DNA of 64,000 nt from Subtercola sp. (lineage in GTDB: Bacteria; Actinomycetota; Actinomycetes; Actinomycetales; Microbacteriaceae): contig JAODBC010000093.1 in NCBI GenBank assembly GCA_025463765.1, positions 62,001 through 126,000 of the forward strand, written 5' to 3'. Under the pieces are notes generated by a model. It had not been told where the DNA came from, searched no databases, and saw nothing but the letters and a program-made list of their open reading frames with translations. Made by a program: the position numbers and the translations under genes. Positions 49,742 to 60,828 of the stretch are shown piece by piece. Positions within the stretch are counted from its first letter, which is position 1, and the number at the start of each line of letters is the position of its first letter.

Positions 49742-50982
49742 AACCCGCGCCCGAGATAGTCGCTCGGCCCACTCACGCCGGGAAGAGCATAGAAATAGCC
49801 TCCCCCGAACGGCGAGATGTAGTCGACAAGCGGCTCGTCGGCCAGCCGCTTCTGTATCGCCACGAACTGGTTCTCGAGATTCCGGTTGAAGGCGACGAAG
49901 ACGAGACCCATGTCGAGGTTGCCATTGGGGTCCATCCCTCCGTCGTAGTTATATGCCCGGCGCAGAATACGAGTGTCGAGCTCGGCCTGCGACCGGGAGT
50001 TCGCCACTCGGATATGAGCACTCAGAGGCACGGATTCACCTGTCGGATCGCTGCCGTAGTGAGGCTCGTCGAACTCCGCGGCGGCGGAGAGTGGCGCACC
50101 GGTGTCTCGCCGCCGGCCGATCATGTTCTCCTGCTCCTGGATGTTCACGCGGTCCCAGAATTCCACGAGCATCCGGATGCGGCGCACGACGTGATACGTA
50201 CCGCCTGCGGCCCAGCCGGGTTCCCCGTCGGATGCCCAGACGAGCTTCTGCATGAGGCCGGTGTCGGTCACGTCGGGGTTGCTGGTGCCGTCTTTGAACC
50301 CCATCAGGTTGCGTGGTGTTCCCTCAGGGCGCGGAACGGAGACGAAACCGTCCTGCCGCCAGCGAACCTGCATGGCACCTCGGGTTGCACGCGCGACGTC
50401 GCGCAGGGCGTGCAGAACGGTGTCGCTGTTCTGCGCGCAGATCTGCAACAGCAGATCTCCGTCGCACTCGTCACGCCGCAGGGCGTCGTTCGGGAAATCC
50501 TCCATCGTGCGAAGGAGAGCCGGTTTCACACCGCCCAGCCCGTATCGGCCGTCGAACAGGCTCGCGCCGACCGAGGCGGTGATCGTGAGGCTGTCGGGCA
50601 CGACGGTGGGCCCGAGCACACCGGAATCGGCCGGAGGAGCGGAGATTCCAGTGGTCTGGGGCGTTCCGCCCGCCGTCAGAAAACGCGCGCGGTCGGTGAT
50701 CGCCTTGAATAGGTCGGTCAGTTCGGCCTTCGTGCCCGCGGTGATGTCGAACGAGACGAAGGCGGCCGAGCGTTGCGATGGTGTGAGGATTCCCTGCTGG
50801 TAGTCGCCCTCGAAATCGAGCCGCGCCCCGGGGTCGGCCGAGCCACCGCTGTTCGAGCCGCCGGCCGCGGGCGTCGCCGCCTCGGCTGCGAGCGGCGCGG
50901 GCGCCAGGGCTGCAAAGGGTGTCGCTATTCCGGCACCGACTAGCCCTGACAAGAAGGATCGTCGAGGGAGATCTGCACTCAT
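49729..50982 (-). CDS. efeB: EfeB-type deferrochelatase/DyP peroxidase
   Basis: 417 residues. RRSFLSGLVGAGIATPF is a twin-arginine signal, so the heme protein is exported folded. GFKDGTSNP is the GxxDG motif of DyP peroxidases with the distal Asp, and AHIRVANSRS the region of the conserved Arg. In the EfeUOB system EfeB works extracytoplasmically on ferrous iron oxidation or heme-iron release. ATGA overlap with efeO confirms one operon. No ferric permease gene efeU is next to it. Confidence 0.92.
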   Translation of the reverse strand: MSADLPRRSFLSGLVGAGIATPFAALAPAPLAAEAATPAAGGSNSGGSADPGARLDFEGDYQQGILTPSQRSAAFVSFDITAGTKAELTDLFKAITDRARFLTAGGTPQTTGISAPPADSGVLGPTVVPDSLTITASVGASLFDGRYGLGGVKPALLRTMEDFPNDALRRDECDGDLLLQICAQNSDTVLHALRDVARATRGAMQVRWRQDGFVSVPRPEGTPRNLMGFKDGTSNPDVTDTGLMQKLVWASDGEPGWAAGGTYHVVRRIRMLVEFWDRVNIQEQENMIGRRRDTGAPLSAAAEFDEPHYGSDPTGESVPLSAHIRVANSRSQAELDTRILRRAYNYDGGMDPNGNLDMGLVFVAFNRNLENQFVAIQKRLADEPLVDYISPFGGGYFYALPGVSGPSDYLGRGLLTA

Positions 50983-52223
50983 GCCCCGGCTCCTTGTCGT
51001 ACGTCGCAGATGGCCGCGACCGGAGCGAGCAGCTCGACCGTCTGGCTCAGCGTCGCATTGAGCTTCTCACGCTGGTCGCGGGTGATGGCGGCAAGCGGAG
51101 TCCACGAACCGTCGGGCTGGTGGTAGCTCTCGACGAGGGCGCTCGAACGGCCGAGCCAGTCATCGAGTGAGGCCAAATCGTATCCTCGGCTTGCAAGGAG
51201 GTCGCGCAGGGGTTTGACCGCTTGCGCGGTGCCGGTGATGTTGGCGTCGATGGTCGGGAACGTCGACCCCGAGCCGGCGTCATCTGTGCCGTTCAATTCT
51301 TCCTGCACGCTGTTCTCGAGAATCTCGTGTGACCGTAGGCCCACATCGAGTGGATCGAGCCGTGCCGAGGCAAACGCGCCCTGCAGCCCGACCGCGTCGG
51401 AGATGAGCTTCGCGCCGAACGGGTCGGCGGCGCTCACGGGTTGATTGCCCCACAGAATCGCCTCAATACGGTGGAACCCGGTCAGATCAGGGTCGGTGTC
51501 GGCGGTCAGTCCAGCAGCTGGGGTGCCGTTGATCGCCGTATCGGCGTCGCCAAACGCTCCGTAGGCCGCGCCGAGCTGTTCGTAGGTCACATGAGCGGCG
51601 ATCCACGCACGTTTCGCGGTCTCTCTGTCGCCCGACTGGATGCTCGACTCGAGCGCAGTTACGCCAGTCACCAGAACGGGTAGCTGCGAGGTGATCCACG
51701 CCGAATACTGCTGGGTCGGTGCATACAGGTCGTTGCGCGTGACCGGCACGATGCCCGGCGTGAGGTCAGACCGCGTCGCCGCGTTCGTGATGCTAACCGG
51801 CTTTCCTGAGGTGATCGGCGAATCTCCGCCGATGCACACGAACTCGTACGAACCATCGCCGAGCACCGCGGTAAGAGTCGCGCTTGCGTCGGGCCCGAGC
51901 CCCTCGAGCTCGGCATAGACGGCCGCCGTCCGGGCGTCCTGCAAGTAGACGTCCATGCTCGAGATCGAGCTGTTCTTCACGGTGAAGGTAAGGGCGCCGC
52001 CGGCCGAAGTGCTCCAGCCTTCGCCGCAATCATCGAGACCGGCTGTCACAGCGACGGATCCATCTGGTTCAACCAGATTCGACACGGCGGAGGAGCCCGA
52101 GCCGTTCTGCCCTGCTCGCCAGATGAGCACGGCTGCCACGACGACGATCACGGCGGCAACCGTGACGCAGACGACAACGACCCGGCGGGCCGGTCGACGG
52201 GCAAGAAAAGACATCCGACTCAA
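50979..52223 (-). CDS. efeO: EfeO-type iron-binding protein
   Basis: 414 residues from TTG 52223 (GAGGGCG upstream; ATG 52214 is an alternative). An N-terminal membrane helix or uncleaved signal (VVVVCVTVAAVIVVVAAVLIW) is followed by a cupredoxin-like domain (residues about 55-150) and the peptidase-M75/imelysin domain with the metal motif FHRIEAILW (HxxE). It binds iron outside the membrane for uptake through EfeU. Normally EfeU precedes it; here the upstream sequence is a decayed nuclease gene and an IS21 element. Confidence 0.92.
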   Translation of the reverse strand: MSRMSFLARRPARRVVVVCVTVAAVIVVVAAVLIWRAGQNGSGSSAVSNLVEPDGSVAVTAGLDDCGEGWSTSAGGALTFTVKNSSISSMDVYLQDARTAAVYAELEGLGPDASATLTAVLGDGSYEFVCIGGDSPITSGKPVSITNAATRSDLTPGIVPVTRNDLYAPTQQYSAWITSQLPVLVTGVTALESSIQSGDRETAKRAWIAAHVTYEQLGAAYGAFGDADTAINGTPAAGLTADTDPDLTGFHRIEAILWGNQPVSAADPFGAKLISDAVGLQGAFASARLDPLDVGLRSHEILENSVQEELNGTDDAGSGSTFPTIDANITGTAQAVKPLRDLLASRGYDLASLDDWLGRSSALVESYHQPDGSWTPLAAITRDQREKLNATLSQTVELLAPVAAICDVRQGAGA

Positions 52224-52260
52224 AATACGCCCTCAGGGCGACCGAGATGCTTCCCGAAGG

Positions 52261-52449
52261 TTAACTTCTGCTGAAGCTCGACTCGTTCGCGGCGCGTCGG
52301 GCAACGGAGATCCGTCCGGCGAACGCGAAGCCGTCCCCAAGTTCACGGAGCGTGTCGATGATCCGATCCACGAGCGCTTGCTCGAGGCCCCGCTCCTTCA
52401 CCTCACTGTCGACTGCGAGGAAGTGCAGAACGTAAGGGTCTTTGGTGAT
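52261..52449 (-). pseudogene. DUF1016 (YhcG-type nuclease) pseudogene, 3' fragment
   Basis: Reads ITKDPYVLHFLAVDSEV...ALVDRIIDTLRELGDGFAFAGR, the start of the PDDEXK nuclease domain of DUF1016 proteins, then degenerates and stops. It joins in frame across the IS21 element and one copy of its GGTGAT target duplication to the fragment at 54546 (DLAQQ + ITKDPY). The nuclease core beyond AFAGR is missing. Confidence 0.85.
52444..52449. repeat. Target-site duplication, left copy
   Basis: GGTGAT immediately flanks the left end of the IS21 element; an identical copy follows the right end at 54546. Confidence 0.85.
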
Positions 52450-52510
52450 TGTTAACGCCAACTCAATATGGGGCCACGGCTGCCAACTGAAATAGGGCCA
52501 CGTGGTTTGT

Positions 52511-54477
<1,967 letters not shown>

Positions 54478-54545
54478 CTTCCATAATGGTTGGTGGTCCT
54501 GTTTTCAGTTGGCAAGACTGGCCCTGTCTTCAGTTGGCGTTATCA

Positions 54546-54551
54546 GGTGAT
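54546..54551. repeat. Target-site duplication, right copy
   Basis: GGTGAT directly after the right IS21 end, identical to 52444-52449. Confidence 0.85.
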
Positions 54552-54871
54552 CTGCTGCGCAAGATCGGAGTCGGTGCCGGTAAGGACCCGAGCGAAGTTT
54601 GACGGCGCCGCTTCGTAGTGGGTGTGCGCGCCCGTCTTGACGCGGTGCGAGAGAACGTTGCGGGACCACCCGTGAGCGAGTGACTGGTCCGCGTATCAGA
54701 TACGTAGGCTCTCGCCGTTGAGCCGGTCAAGCAGAATCGTGACGTGACCCCACCGCCGAGGTCGTTGTCGTCGCGCTGTTGAGCGGTGAACCGGGCTGCA
54801 TGCACCTGGTCTTTCAGTTCAGCGAGAGTGGCGTCATATGAGGATGGCACGGGGGTGTTCTCAGATACCAC
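54546..54871 (-). pseudogene. DUF1016 (YhcG-type nuclease) pseudogene, 5' fragment
   Basis: From GTG 54871 the frame reads VVSENTPVPSSYDATLAELKDQVHAARFTAQQR, the N-terminus of DUF1016. It then jumps, through a deletion and frame change, to RWGHVTILLDRLNGESLRI, a stop (TGA where the family has Trp), and YADQSLAHGWSRNVLSHRV...DLAQQIT. So the gene had lost function independently of, and probably before, the IS21 insertion. The family often accompanies restriction-modification systems; none is seen here. Confidence 0.85.
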
Positions 54872-55500
54872 GATCAAGTGTGCCGCATCGAACCACGAAC
54901 TCCGGCCTTCCACGCAAGTGCGTTGACATATCGTCACATATATCAGTGCCGTCTGGATTCGGAGCGCCCCAATTGAATGTATGCTGCGTCGTCTCAGAAG
55001 TCCCGAGTCAAAGTCGTGAGGCACCAACGACCGCGAGATGAGTTTTCAGGACAAGGAGGTTCCGCTGGAATCGGGGGTTCACGTCGCCCCGCTGTCGCGA
55101 AGTGCCGTGTCTCAACAACCTTTACCTCTTCTAGACAGTCGTCGGATGACGTTTGCGGCCCTTGCGAGTCGCCTCGCGCTCCGCAGGGAGGCCCGGACAG
55201 GCATCCGCTGCGCCCTCAGTCGGTTCGACATGTCCAAGCCGGCTGCTTTCGTTGCTGGCGACCCAGGCGTTGATCGCAGCGACAGACTGAGCAAGTGCGA
55301 ACAGGTGACTACTTGGAGCCAGGGTTCGATTGAGGACACGAGTCATTAGACACGACACGTCGATCTCGGCGTCGGGGACATCGACCATCTCATAAACGCC
55401 TTTTTCACGTACCGCCGAGTTAGCGTTTCGCCGTCAGACCACTGGATCCGCTAGCAGCCGAAGCCCCTTTGCTCCACCTCCCAGCGCCCGGCGGGACCGC
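54872..55500. other. Region without a recognisable gene (629 bp)
   Basis: Several short frames exist on both strands (for example 55131-55388 minus, 55038-55349 plus), but none has a ribosome site or recognisable sequence, and their codon use looks like noise. Following the IS21/pseudogene scar, this is probably degraded DNA between two unrelated loci. Confidence 0.5.
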
Positions 55501-56859
55501 TTATGGGTGCAGAAGGGGCGCCTTGCGGTAGGAGGCTCCAATGTGATTGGAGGGGAGTCGATCGCCTGAGCCGTGGAGCTTTCGCCGAAGAGTGCCCGGT
55601 GTGTACTCGCGCTGGGAGATGCCTCGTCGCTGGAGCTCAGGGATCACGAAGTCGACGAAGTCGACAAGCGACGAGTTGCGCGTCGGAATGAGTACATTGA
55701 TCGCAGTGAGACCCGCGTGCTGCCAGTCTTGCAATTGGTCGGCGATCTGTTCGGGTGTGCCGATAAATAGGCCGTTCTTGCTTCGTACTTCGACGATTTC
55801 GGCGAGAGTCGGGTTGTAGCCGGGTGGGAAAGCCGCCAGAATAGCGTCGAAGATGCCGGTGATGCCTGGTTTGGTCCATTCGGAGAGCGGAACCGAGGGG
55901 TCGAGCTTGGTGAGATCCATACCGACATACCCCGAAAGCTTGGAAGCCATTCCTTCGATGTTCAGGTACGAGAACATCTCATCGGCCTTGCGATTGGCCT
56001 CCTCTTCGGTGCTGCCGACGATGAACGTGAACGCCTGTGTGAAATACAGATCGTCGGGCTTGCGGCCTGCGCTCACGGCGCGCGCGCGAATGTCGTCGAT
56101 CAGCGTTTTGGCTGACTTCGGGTCTGCGGAATTGATGAACGTGGCCTCGCCATGGGTCGCGGCGAAGGTGCGACCGGCCTCCGAACTGCCTGCCTGAAAG
56201 ATGACCGGGCTGCGCTGCGGCGACGGCTCGACCATGTGCGGGCCGGTCACTTGGTAACGCGTGCCGACGTGGTCGATTTGGCGTACGTGCGCCGGATCTG
56301 CCCAGACGCCGGTCTCGCGGTCGTGAACGATGGCCTGGTCATCCCATGATCCCTCCCACAGCTTGTAGACGACCTCCATGTATTCGTCGGCCCAGGCGTA
56401 TCGATCAGCGTGCGACGGCACACCTGGCTGTCCGAAGTTCTTCCACGCCTCGTCGCTGTACGAGGTCACGACGTTCCAGCCGATGCGTCCCTTCGTGAGG
56501 TGATCGAGTGTGCTCATCCGCCTGGCCAGCTGAAACGGGTGGTCTTGCAGAATCGATCCGGTGACAACGAACCCGAGGTTCTCGGTGACCGTCGCCATCG
56601 CCGGAATGAGGCTGGTCGGGTCGTTTTGAATCAGAATGCCTTCGCGCACGTTCGCATCGAAGTCGCCGCCGAGCCCGATCGCGTCGGCGAACATGATGGT
56701 GTCGAGACATCCTCTTTCGGCGATACGGGCCAAGTCGAGCCAGCTGTCCATCGAGTTGAGAGCTCGGTGTTCGACGGCGTCGGGCACGCGCCACATACCC
56801 TGCAGCGTGTGCGACGGCGTGAATTCGGTGAAAGCATTGATCACGAGTGTTGAGCGCAT
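55501..56859 (-). CDS. LLM-class FMN-dependent monooxygenase (NtaA/SnaA/DszA family)
   Basis: 452 residues; ATG 56859 after AGGAGAAG. The TIM-barrel blocks MWRVPDAVEHRALNSMDSWLDLARIAERGCLDTIMFAD, GRIGWNVVTSYSDEAWKNFGQ, ADEYMEVVYKLWEGSWDD and SPVIFQAGSSEAGRTFAATHGEATF are diagnostic of the nitrilotriacetate/DBT-sulfone/pristinamycin monooxygenase branch. It uses reduced FMN supplied by a separate reductase, not seen in the window. The substrate is unknown; with the flavin amine oxidase and ABC importer next door, an N- or S-containing small molecule is likely. Confidence 0.92.
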   Translation of the reverse strand: MRSTLVINAFTEFTPSHTLQGMWRVPDAVEHRALNSMDSWLDLARIAERGCLDTIMFADAIGLGGDFDANVREGILIQNDPTSLIPAMATVTENLGFVVTGSILQDHPFQLARRMSTLDHLTKGRIGWNVVTSYSDEAWKNFGQPGVPSHADRYAWADEYMEVVYKLWEGSWDDQAIVHDRETGVWADPAHVRQIDHVGTRYQVTGPHMVEPSPQRSPVIFQAGSSEAGRTFAATHGEATFINSADPKSAKTLIDDIRARAVSAGRKPDDLYFTQAFTFIVGSTEEEANRKADEMFSYLNIEGMASKLSGYVGMDLTKLDPSVPLSEWTKPGITGIFDAILAAFPPGYNPTLAEIVEVRSKNGLFIGTPEQIADQLQDWQHAGLTAINVLIPTRNSSLVDFVDFVIPELQRRGISQREYTPGTLRRKLHGSGDRLPSNHIGASYRKAPLLHP

Positions 56860-56896
56860 TGATTCTTCTCCAGATTGTGCGGGCGACGGGGTCGGG

Positions 56897-58012
56897 TCAG
56901 AGGTGGTGCATCAAAAACGAGATGTCTGTCGGCGGCTGTTCGTGCATGACGAGAGCAGCTGCGGCCTCACCGAAGGCCGGAGCGAACTTGAAGCCGATTC
57001 CCGACATTCCGACGGCCAGCACGACGCGGTCCGAGGTCGCCTGGATGACGGGTCTTCCATCCGCGACATATCCCTCGAAGTAGGCGTTCACGCGCACGGG
57101 GTGGCGGCGCAGGGCCGGAAAGTGCTCACGCACGAGATCGTCGAAGGGAGCAACCTCGGCCGGAGTCACGAAATAGTCCTGCTCGTGGGGGATGTCTGTG
57201 ATCGACGTCTGGCTGGTGCCCGCCCAGCCGAGCTTGAGAAAGCGGCCGTCGCTGCTGGGCACCCCGTAATACTGGCGATCACGGGTGCGCGAGAAGACGG
57301 TGAGAGGGCGAAACGGATCGCCGTTCGGGAGCGCGAACCACGCCGAGACCGGCTTGTGCACCTGAACGATCGCCCGAGTCGTCGGAGCGAGTTCACGCGC
57401 CCAGGCGCCGACCGAGACGACGACGCGGTCGAACCGATAGTCGCGCGCGGTGGTGCAGATCGCCACCCCGCCTGCGTCGTCGTCGATCGACAGTACCCTC
57501 TCGCCGGAGTGCAGGATCGCGCCGCGGGCCACCGCGGCCTCTGCAGTGAGCGGATTGACGAGCTCAGACCGGATGACGCCACCGTCGCGATCGAGAATAC
57601 CCAGGTCGTCGTCTTTGATCAGCTGAAACGGAAACAGTCGCCGAAGAGCGGCGGGTTCGAGTACTTCCACCGGAGCTGACATCGTCTTGGCTTGAGAAAG
57701 CACGCTGTGCATCTCGGGATCATCAGAGGGGCCGAGGGTGAGGTGACCGTGGAACGTACGAAGGGCCACGCCGACCTCTGCCTCGAGGGATTCGAAGCCC
57801 CGGAAAGCCCGCTCGGCGAGCCCCGCCCATCCGGCACCGCTTCCCGTGACGCGGCGAAAAATTCGCCCTTCGCCGCCAGCAGCGCCAGAGGAGTGGCCCG
57901 GCTCGAACGTCTCGAATCCGTGAACCTCGACGTCGCTCCGACAGGCGAGACGGTGCATCGTCTGGGCGCCGATCGTGCCGATTCCGATCACCGCGATCTT
58001 CACAGGATTCAT
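56897..58012 (-). CDS. FAD-dependent amine/amino-acid oxidase (sarcosine oxidase-like DAO family)
   Basis: 371 residues, ATG 58012. KIAVIGIGTIGAQTMHRLA is the FAD Rossmann motif, SSGAAGGEGRIFR corresponds to the SSHGxxRIIR segment of monomeric sarcosine oxidases, and GVPSSDGRFLKLGW, GYVADGRPVIQ and GMSGIGFKFAPAFGEAAAAL form the rest. The Cys that attaches FAD covalently in sarcosine oxidase (CMYT region) is absent (NAYFEG). It likely oxidises a secondary amine or N-methyl amino acid. Co-directional with the LLM gene, 37 bp apart. Confidence 0.88.
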   Translation of the reverse strand: MNPVKIAVIGIGTIGAQTMHRLACRSDVEVHGFETFEPGHSSGAAGGEGRIFRRVTGSGAGWAGLAERAFRGFESLEAEVGVALRTFHGHLTLGPSDDPEMHSVLSQAKTMSAPVEVLEPAALRRLFPFQLIKDDDLGILDRDGGVIRSELVNPLTAEAAVARGAILHSGERVLSIDDDAGGVAICTTARDYRFDRVVVSVGAWARELAPTTRAIVQVHKPVSAWFALPNGDPFRPLTVFSRTRDRQYYGVPSSDGRFLKLGWAGTSQTSITDIPHEQDYFVTPAEVAPFDDLVREHFPALRRHPVRVNAYFEGYVADGRPVIQATSDRVVLAVGMSGIGFKFAPAFGEAAAALVMHEQPPTDISFLMHHL

Positions 58013-58035
58013 CCGCGTAGGCTATCAGACGGTCC

Positions 58036-58055
58036 GGCATGTAACACGCCATGCC
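58036..58055. promoter_or_regulatory. Inverted repeat in the divergent promoter region
   Basis: GGCATG-N8-CATGCC, a perfect 6-bp inverted repeat 24 bp upstream of the oxidase start and in the region shared with the divergent MBL gene. It is a candidate operator. Confidence 0.4.
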
Positions 58056-58209
58056 GCATTGTAGATCTTACCACGCGTGAACATGCCCACAGATTCAGAT
58101 CGAAACACAACCCGTCTAGCGTGATCGAAATCCGGTGCATCGATCCGAACGCGGTGGATGGCGGCGAAATCCGCCACCACACCCGGTGCCCCGGCGACAA
58201 GGAGTTGTC

Positions 58210-58992
58210 ATGCCTACAGCAATCGACATGAAGGTCTATATCCTCGCGTGCGGCGCGCTCGGTATGGAACGACGCCTTCTTCTGCCCTCGGCGAATGGTG
58301 GTTCGGCGAGCCGCGATTCGGAATGGATCGAGTGCCCGGTGCACGCCGTTCTGATCGAGCATCCACAGGGCCTCATGCTCTGGGACTGCGCGGTCTCGCC
58401 GGGATGGCAGAGCGAGTGGGGAGAAGAGCAGAAGCGACTCATGCCCTACGAGTTCGCTTCGACCGCGGATCACCTCACCTCGCAGCTCGCAAATCTGGGA
58501 TACTCGCCGGCTGACATCGATCTGCTGGTTCTGAGTCATTTCCACGTCGATCATGCCGGAAATGTCGGCTTGTTCCGCGATTCGGCAACTCGGTTGATCG
58601 TGCAGGAGGCAGAATTGGCGTCGGTCGTCGCCGACAGCAACTACCCGGCTAGAGCTGCAATCCTGGCTTGCGAGTTCACCACCATTCGCGGGGACCACGA
58701 AATTCTGCCGGGTGTACGGGTTCTCTCGACTCCCGGCCACACTCCGGGACTAATGAGCCTCGTCGTCGATCTCGCGAACGACGGTCCGATCATCTTCGCC
58801 TCAGACGCGATCTACCTCTCCGAGTCGATCGAGACGCGAAATTTTGGTGCCGCAGTGTGGAACGGTGAGGAGTGGGCGTCTTCTCTGGATCGGGTGGTGG
58901 GGCTTGCTGAGAAGCTGAACGCTCGACTCGTGTTCGGGCACGATGCAGAGCAGCGCCGTACTTTGCGCCATTCCCCGGACTTCTACAGCTGA
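58210..58992 (+). CDS. Metallo-beta-lactamase-fold lactonase-like hydrolase (AttM/AiiA type)
   Basis: 260 residues; ATG 58210 after AAGGAG. VLSHFHVDHAGNVGLF is the zinc motif HxHxDH; VLSTPGHTPGLMSLVVD and IIFASDAIYL carry the next ligands, and LVFGHDAEQ the last His. The N-terminal layout (KVYILACGALGMERRLLLP) matches quorum-quenching N-acyl-homoserine lactonases, but the family has wider lactone substrates. It leads to the ABC importer genes in the same direction. Confidence 0.87.
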   Translation: MPTAIDMKVYILACGALGMERRLLLPSANGGSASRDSEWIECPVHAVLIEHPQGLMLWDCAVSPGWQSEWGEEQKRLMPYEFASTADHLTSQLANLGYSPADIDLLVLSHFHVDHAGNVGLFRDSATRLIVQEAELASVVADSNYPARAAILACEFTTIRGDHEILPGVRVLSTPGHTPGLMSLVVDLANDGPIIFASDAIYLSESIETRNFGAAVWNGEEWASSLDRVVGLAEKLNARLVFGHDAEQRRTLRHSPDFYS

Positions 58993-59136
58993 GCCGCTCA
59001 TCGATGCCGCCATGTAACCAGTTTGTTAATTGTGCTGGTCAGCCCGAATCGACTTGAGCGCCGGAGCTAGTGTGGAGAAATACCGTTCCACATTGCGGAG
59101 CGCCTGTGCCAAATTCGGTTTCACGAGGAGAAGATC

Positions 59137-60747
59137 ATGCATATGAGAACGCGAATGAGGGCATCAGCGGCGGCCGCGGCCCTGCTGGTGACAGCCCTGG
59201 CGCTGAGCGCCTGCAGCTCGGGTGGCACTTCGACCGGGTCGACTGCAGGGGCGGTGCCCGATAGCCTGACGGTCTCACTGAGCCAGGATCCCGACACGCT
59301 CGACCCCGGTGCGACGGGTACGAATGCCGCTCTGCTGGTCAGTGCTCAGATGTTCGATACGCTTATCTATCACTTGAGAGACGGAAAGGGTGACTACCAG
59401 CCCGGGCTCGCGACCTCCTACGACATGAATACCGACGCAACGGAATTCACGTTCCATCTGCGAAGCGACGTGACGTTCCAGGACGGAACACCTCTCACCG
59501 CCGAGGCAGTCAAAGCCACCTTCGACCACGTAGCGGATCCGGCCACCAAGTCGATCGTGGGAATGCCCTACCTCGGGCCCTACAAAGAGACGAGGATCGT
59601 CGACGACCACACCGCCACCGTGGTCTTCAATACGCCGTATCCGGCATTCGCCGATCAGGCGGCTCAACCTTCATTGGCCATCTCGTCGCCCACGGCACTC
59701 ACGAAGTGGGGAGCCGACTACGGCCAGCACCCGGTCGGTACCGGCCCATTCTCGTTCGTCTCGTGGACGAAGGGTCAGGAGGTCGTGCTCGAACGGAATC
59801 CCGCGTACAACTGGGGCCCTGAACCGCTCGGCACTGGGCCAGCCACTATCTCAAAGCTGACCATTAAGGTGCTGACCGACCAGACCGCCGAATACAACGC
59901 TCTGCGCACGGGCGAGATCGACGCTGCAGACAACCTGACCAGCCAGGATCTGTCGTCAGCCCAGAGCTCCGGCATGCACGTGACCTCTGCGATTGCCGCC
60001 GGATTGCCGTTCGGATTCTTTCTGAACAGTACACTCGCTCCTCTCAACGACCCGGCCGTTCGTCAAGCCATCGTGAACGGCGTCGACCGTAAAGCAATCG
60101 TCGACACGCTCTTCCAAGGCGTCTTCACCCCCTCCACTGGAGTTCTCACGCCGGGAAGCAGTGCCTACGTCGACGGCTCGGAGTACCTGAAATATGACCC
60201 GGATGCTGCAACCGCCGCCCTGCAGAAGGCAGGCTGGAGCATGGGCAGCGACGGCATCATGGAGAAGGGCGGCCAGAAGCTCACCCTGCAACTCGCCGAC
60301 CTCACCGACTGGTCGACATGGGGATACGGCGACATGGCAACCCTCATCCAGGCACAGCTGAAGAAGATTGGCGTCGACCTGCAGATCACTTCTGAACCGC
60401 AGAGCACGGCACTGCCGAAGATCACCAGTGCCAGCGATCCGTACCACCTCGCGCCGATGTTCTACTGGGCCGCAGACCCGAGTCTGCTGCGTAACACCTT
60501 CGGCACGGCTGGTCTCGACGGCTACAACTGGGGGCGTACGTCAGACCCCGCCCTCGATGCCGCATTCGACGCGGCCGACGCGTCGACCACAGGACGAATC
60601 GCCGCCTACAAAAACATCGTCTCCACGCTCAACTCGGAGTCGCTGTACCTGCCGATCTACGACCTGCAGTTCTCGCTGGTCTCACCGACGGTGAGCTCTG
60701 TCGAGGTAAGCCCCGAAGGGCTGCCGTATTACAAGACAGTGAAGTAA
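59137..60747 (+). CDS. ABC importer substrate-binding lipoprotein (family 5, DppA/OppA-like)
   Basis: 536 residues; ATG 59137 after GAGGAG. The signal ends in the lipobox ALSAC, so the protein is lipid-anchored outside the membrane. VSLSQDPDTLDPGATGTNA, GLATSYDMNTDATEFTFHLRSDVTFQDGTPLTAEAVKATFDHV and VRQAIVNGVDRKAIVDTLFQG are the family-5 signatures. Ligands of the family are peptides, opines, nickel or glycosides; not determinable here. It feeds the permeases encoded immediately downstream. Confidence 0.95.
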   Translation: MHMRTRMRASAAAAALLVTALALSACSSGGTSTGSTAGAVPDSLTVSLSQDPDTLDPGATGTNAALLVSAQMFDTLIYHLRDGKGDYQPGLATSYDMNTDATEFTFHLRSDVTFQDGTPLTAEAVKATFDHVADPATKSIVGMPYLGPYKETRIVDDHTATVVFNTPYPAFADQAAQPSLAISSPTALTKWGADYGQHPVGTGPFSFVSWTKGQEVVLERNPAYNWGPEPLGTGPATISKLTIKVLTDQTAEYNALRTGEIDAADNLTSQDLSSAQSSGMHVTSAIAAGLPFGFFLNSTLAPLNDPAVRQAIVNGVDRKAIVDTLFQGVFTPSTGVLTPGSSAYVDGSEYLKYDPDAATAALQKAGWSMGSDGIMEKGGQKLTLQLADLTDWSTWGYGDMATLIQAQLKKIGVDLQITSEPQSTALPKITSASDPYHLAPMFYWAADPSLLRNTFGTAGLDGYNWGRTSDPALDAAFDAADASTTGRIAAYKNIVSTLNSESLYLPIYDLQFSLVSPTVSSVEVSPEGLPYYKTVK

Positions 60748-60774
60748 CACCGGCACAAACACCGTATTCACCCT

Positions 60775-60807
60775 GAGAGGGGTCGCGCACGCAGTGCGGC
60801 CCCTCTC
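60775..60807 (+). terminator. Intercistronic hairpin between binding protein and permease genes
   Basis: GAGAGGGG and CCCCTCTC form a perfect 8-bp stem, extended by CGC/GCG inside, in the 81-bp gap. Such stems commonly stabilise or partly terminate mRNA after the binding-protein gene, giving more binding protein than permease. Confidence 0.6.
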
Positions 60808-60828
60808 GCAAATGGAAAGACGACAGCC

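Noticed and set aside
55131-55388. 85-residue minus-strand ORF in the post-IS region
   Set aside because: Reads somewhat protein-like but has no homologue I recognise, no ribosome site and no partner gene.
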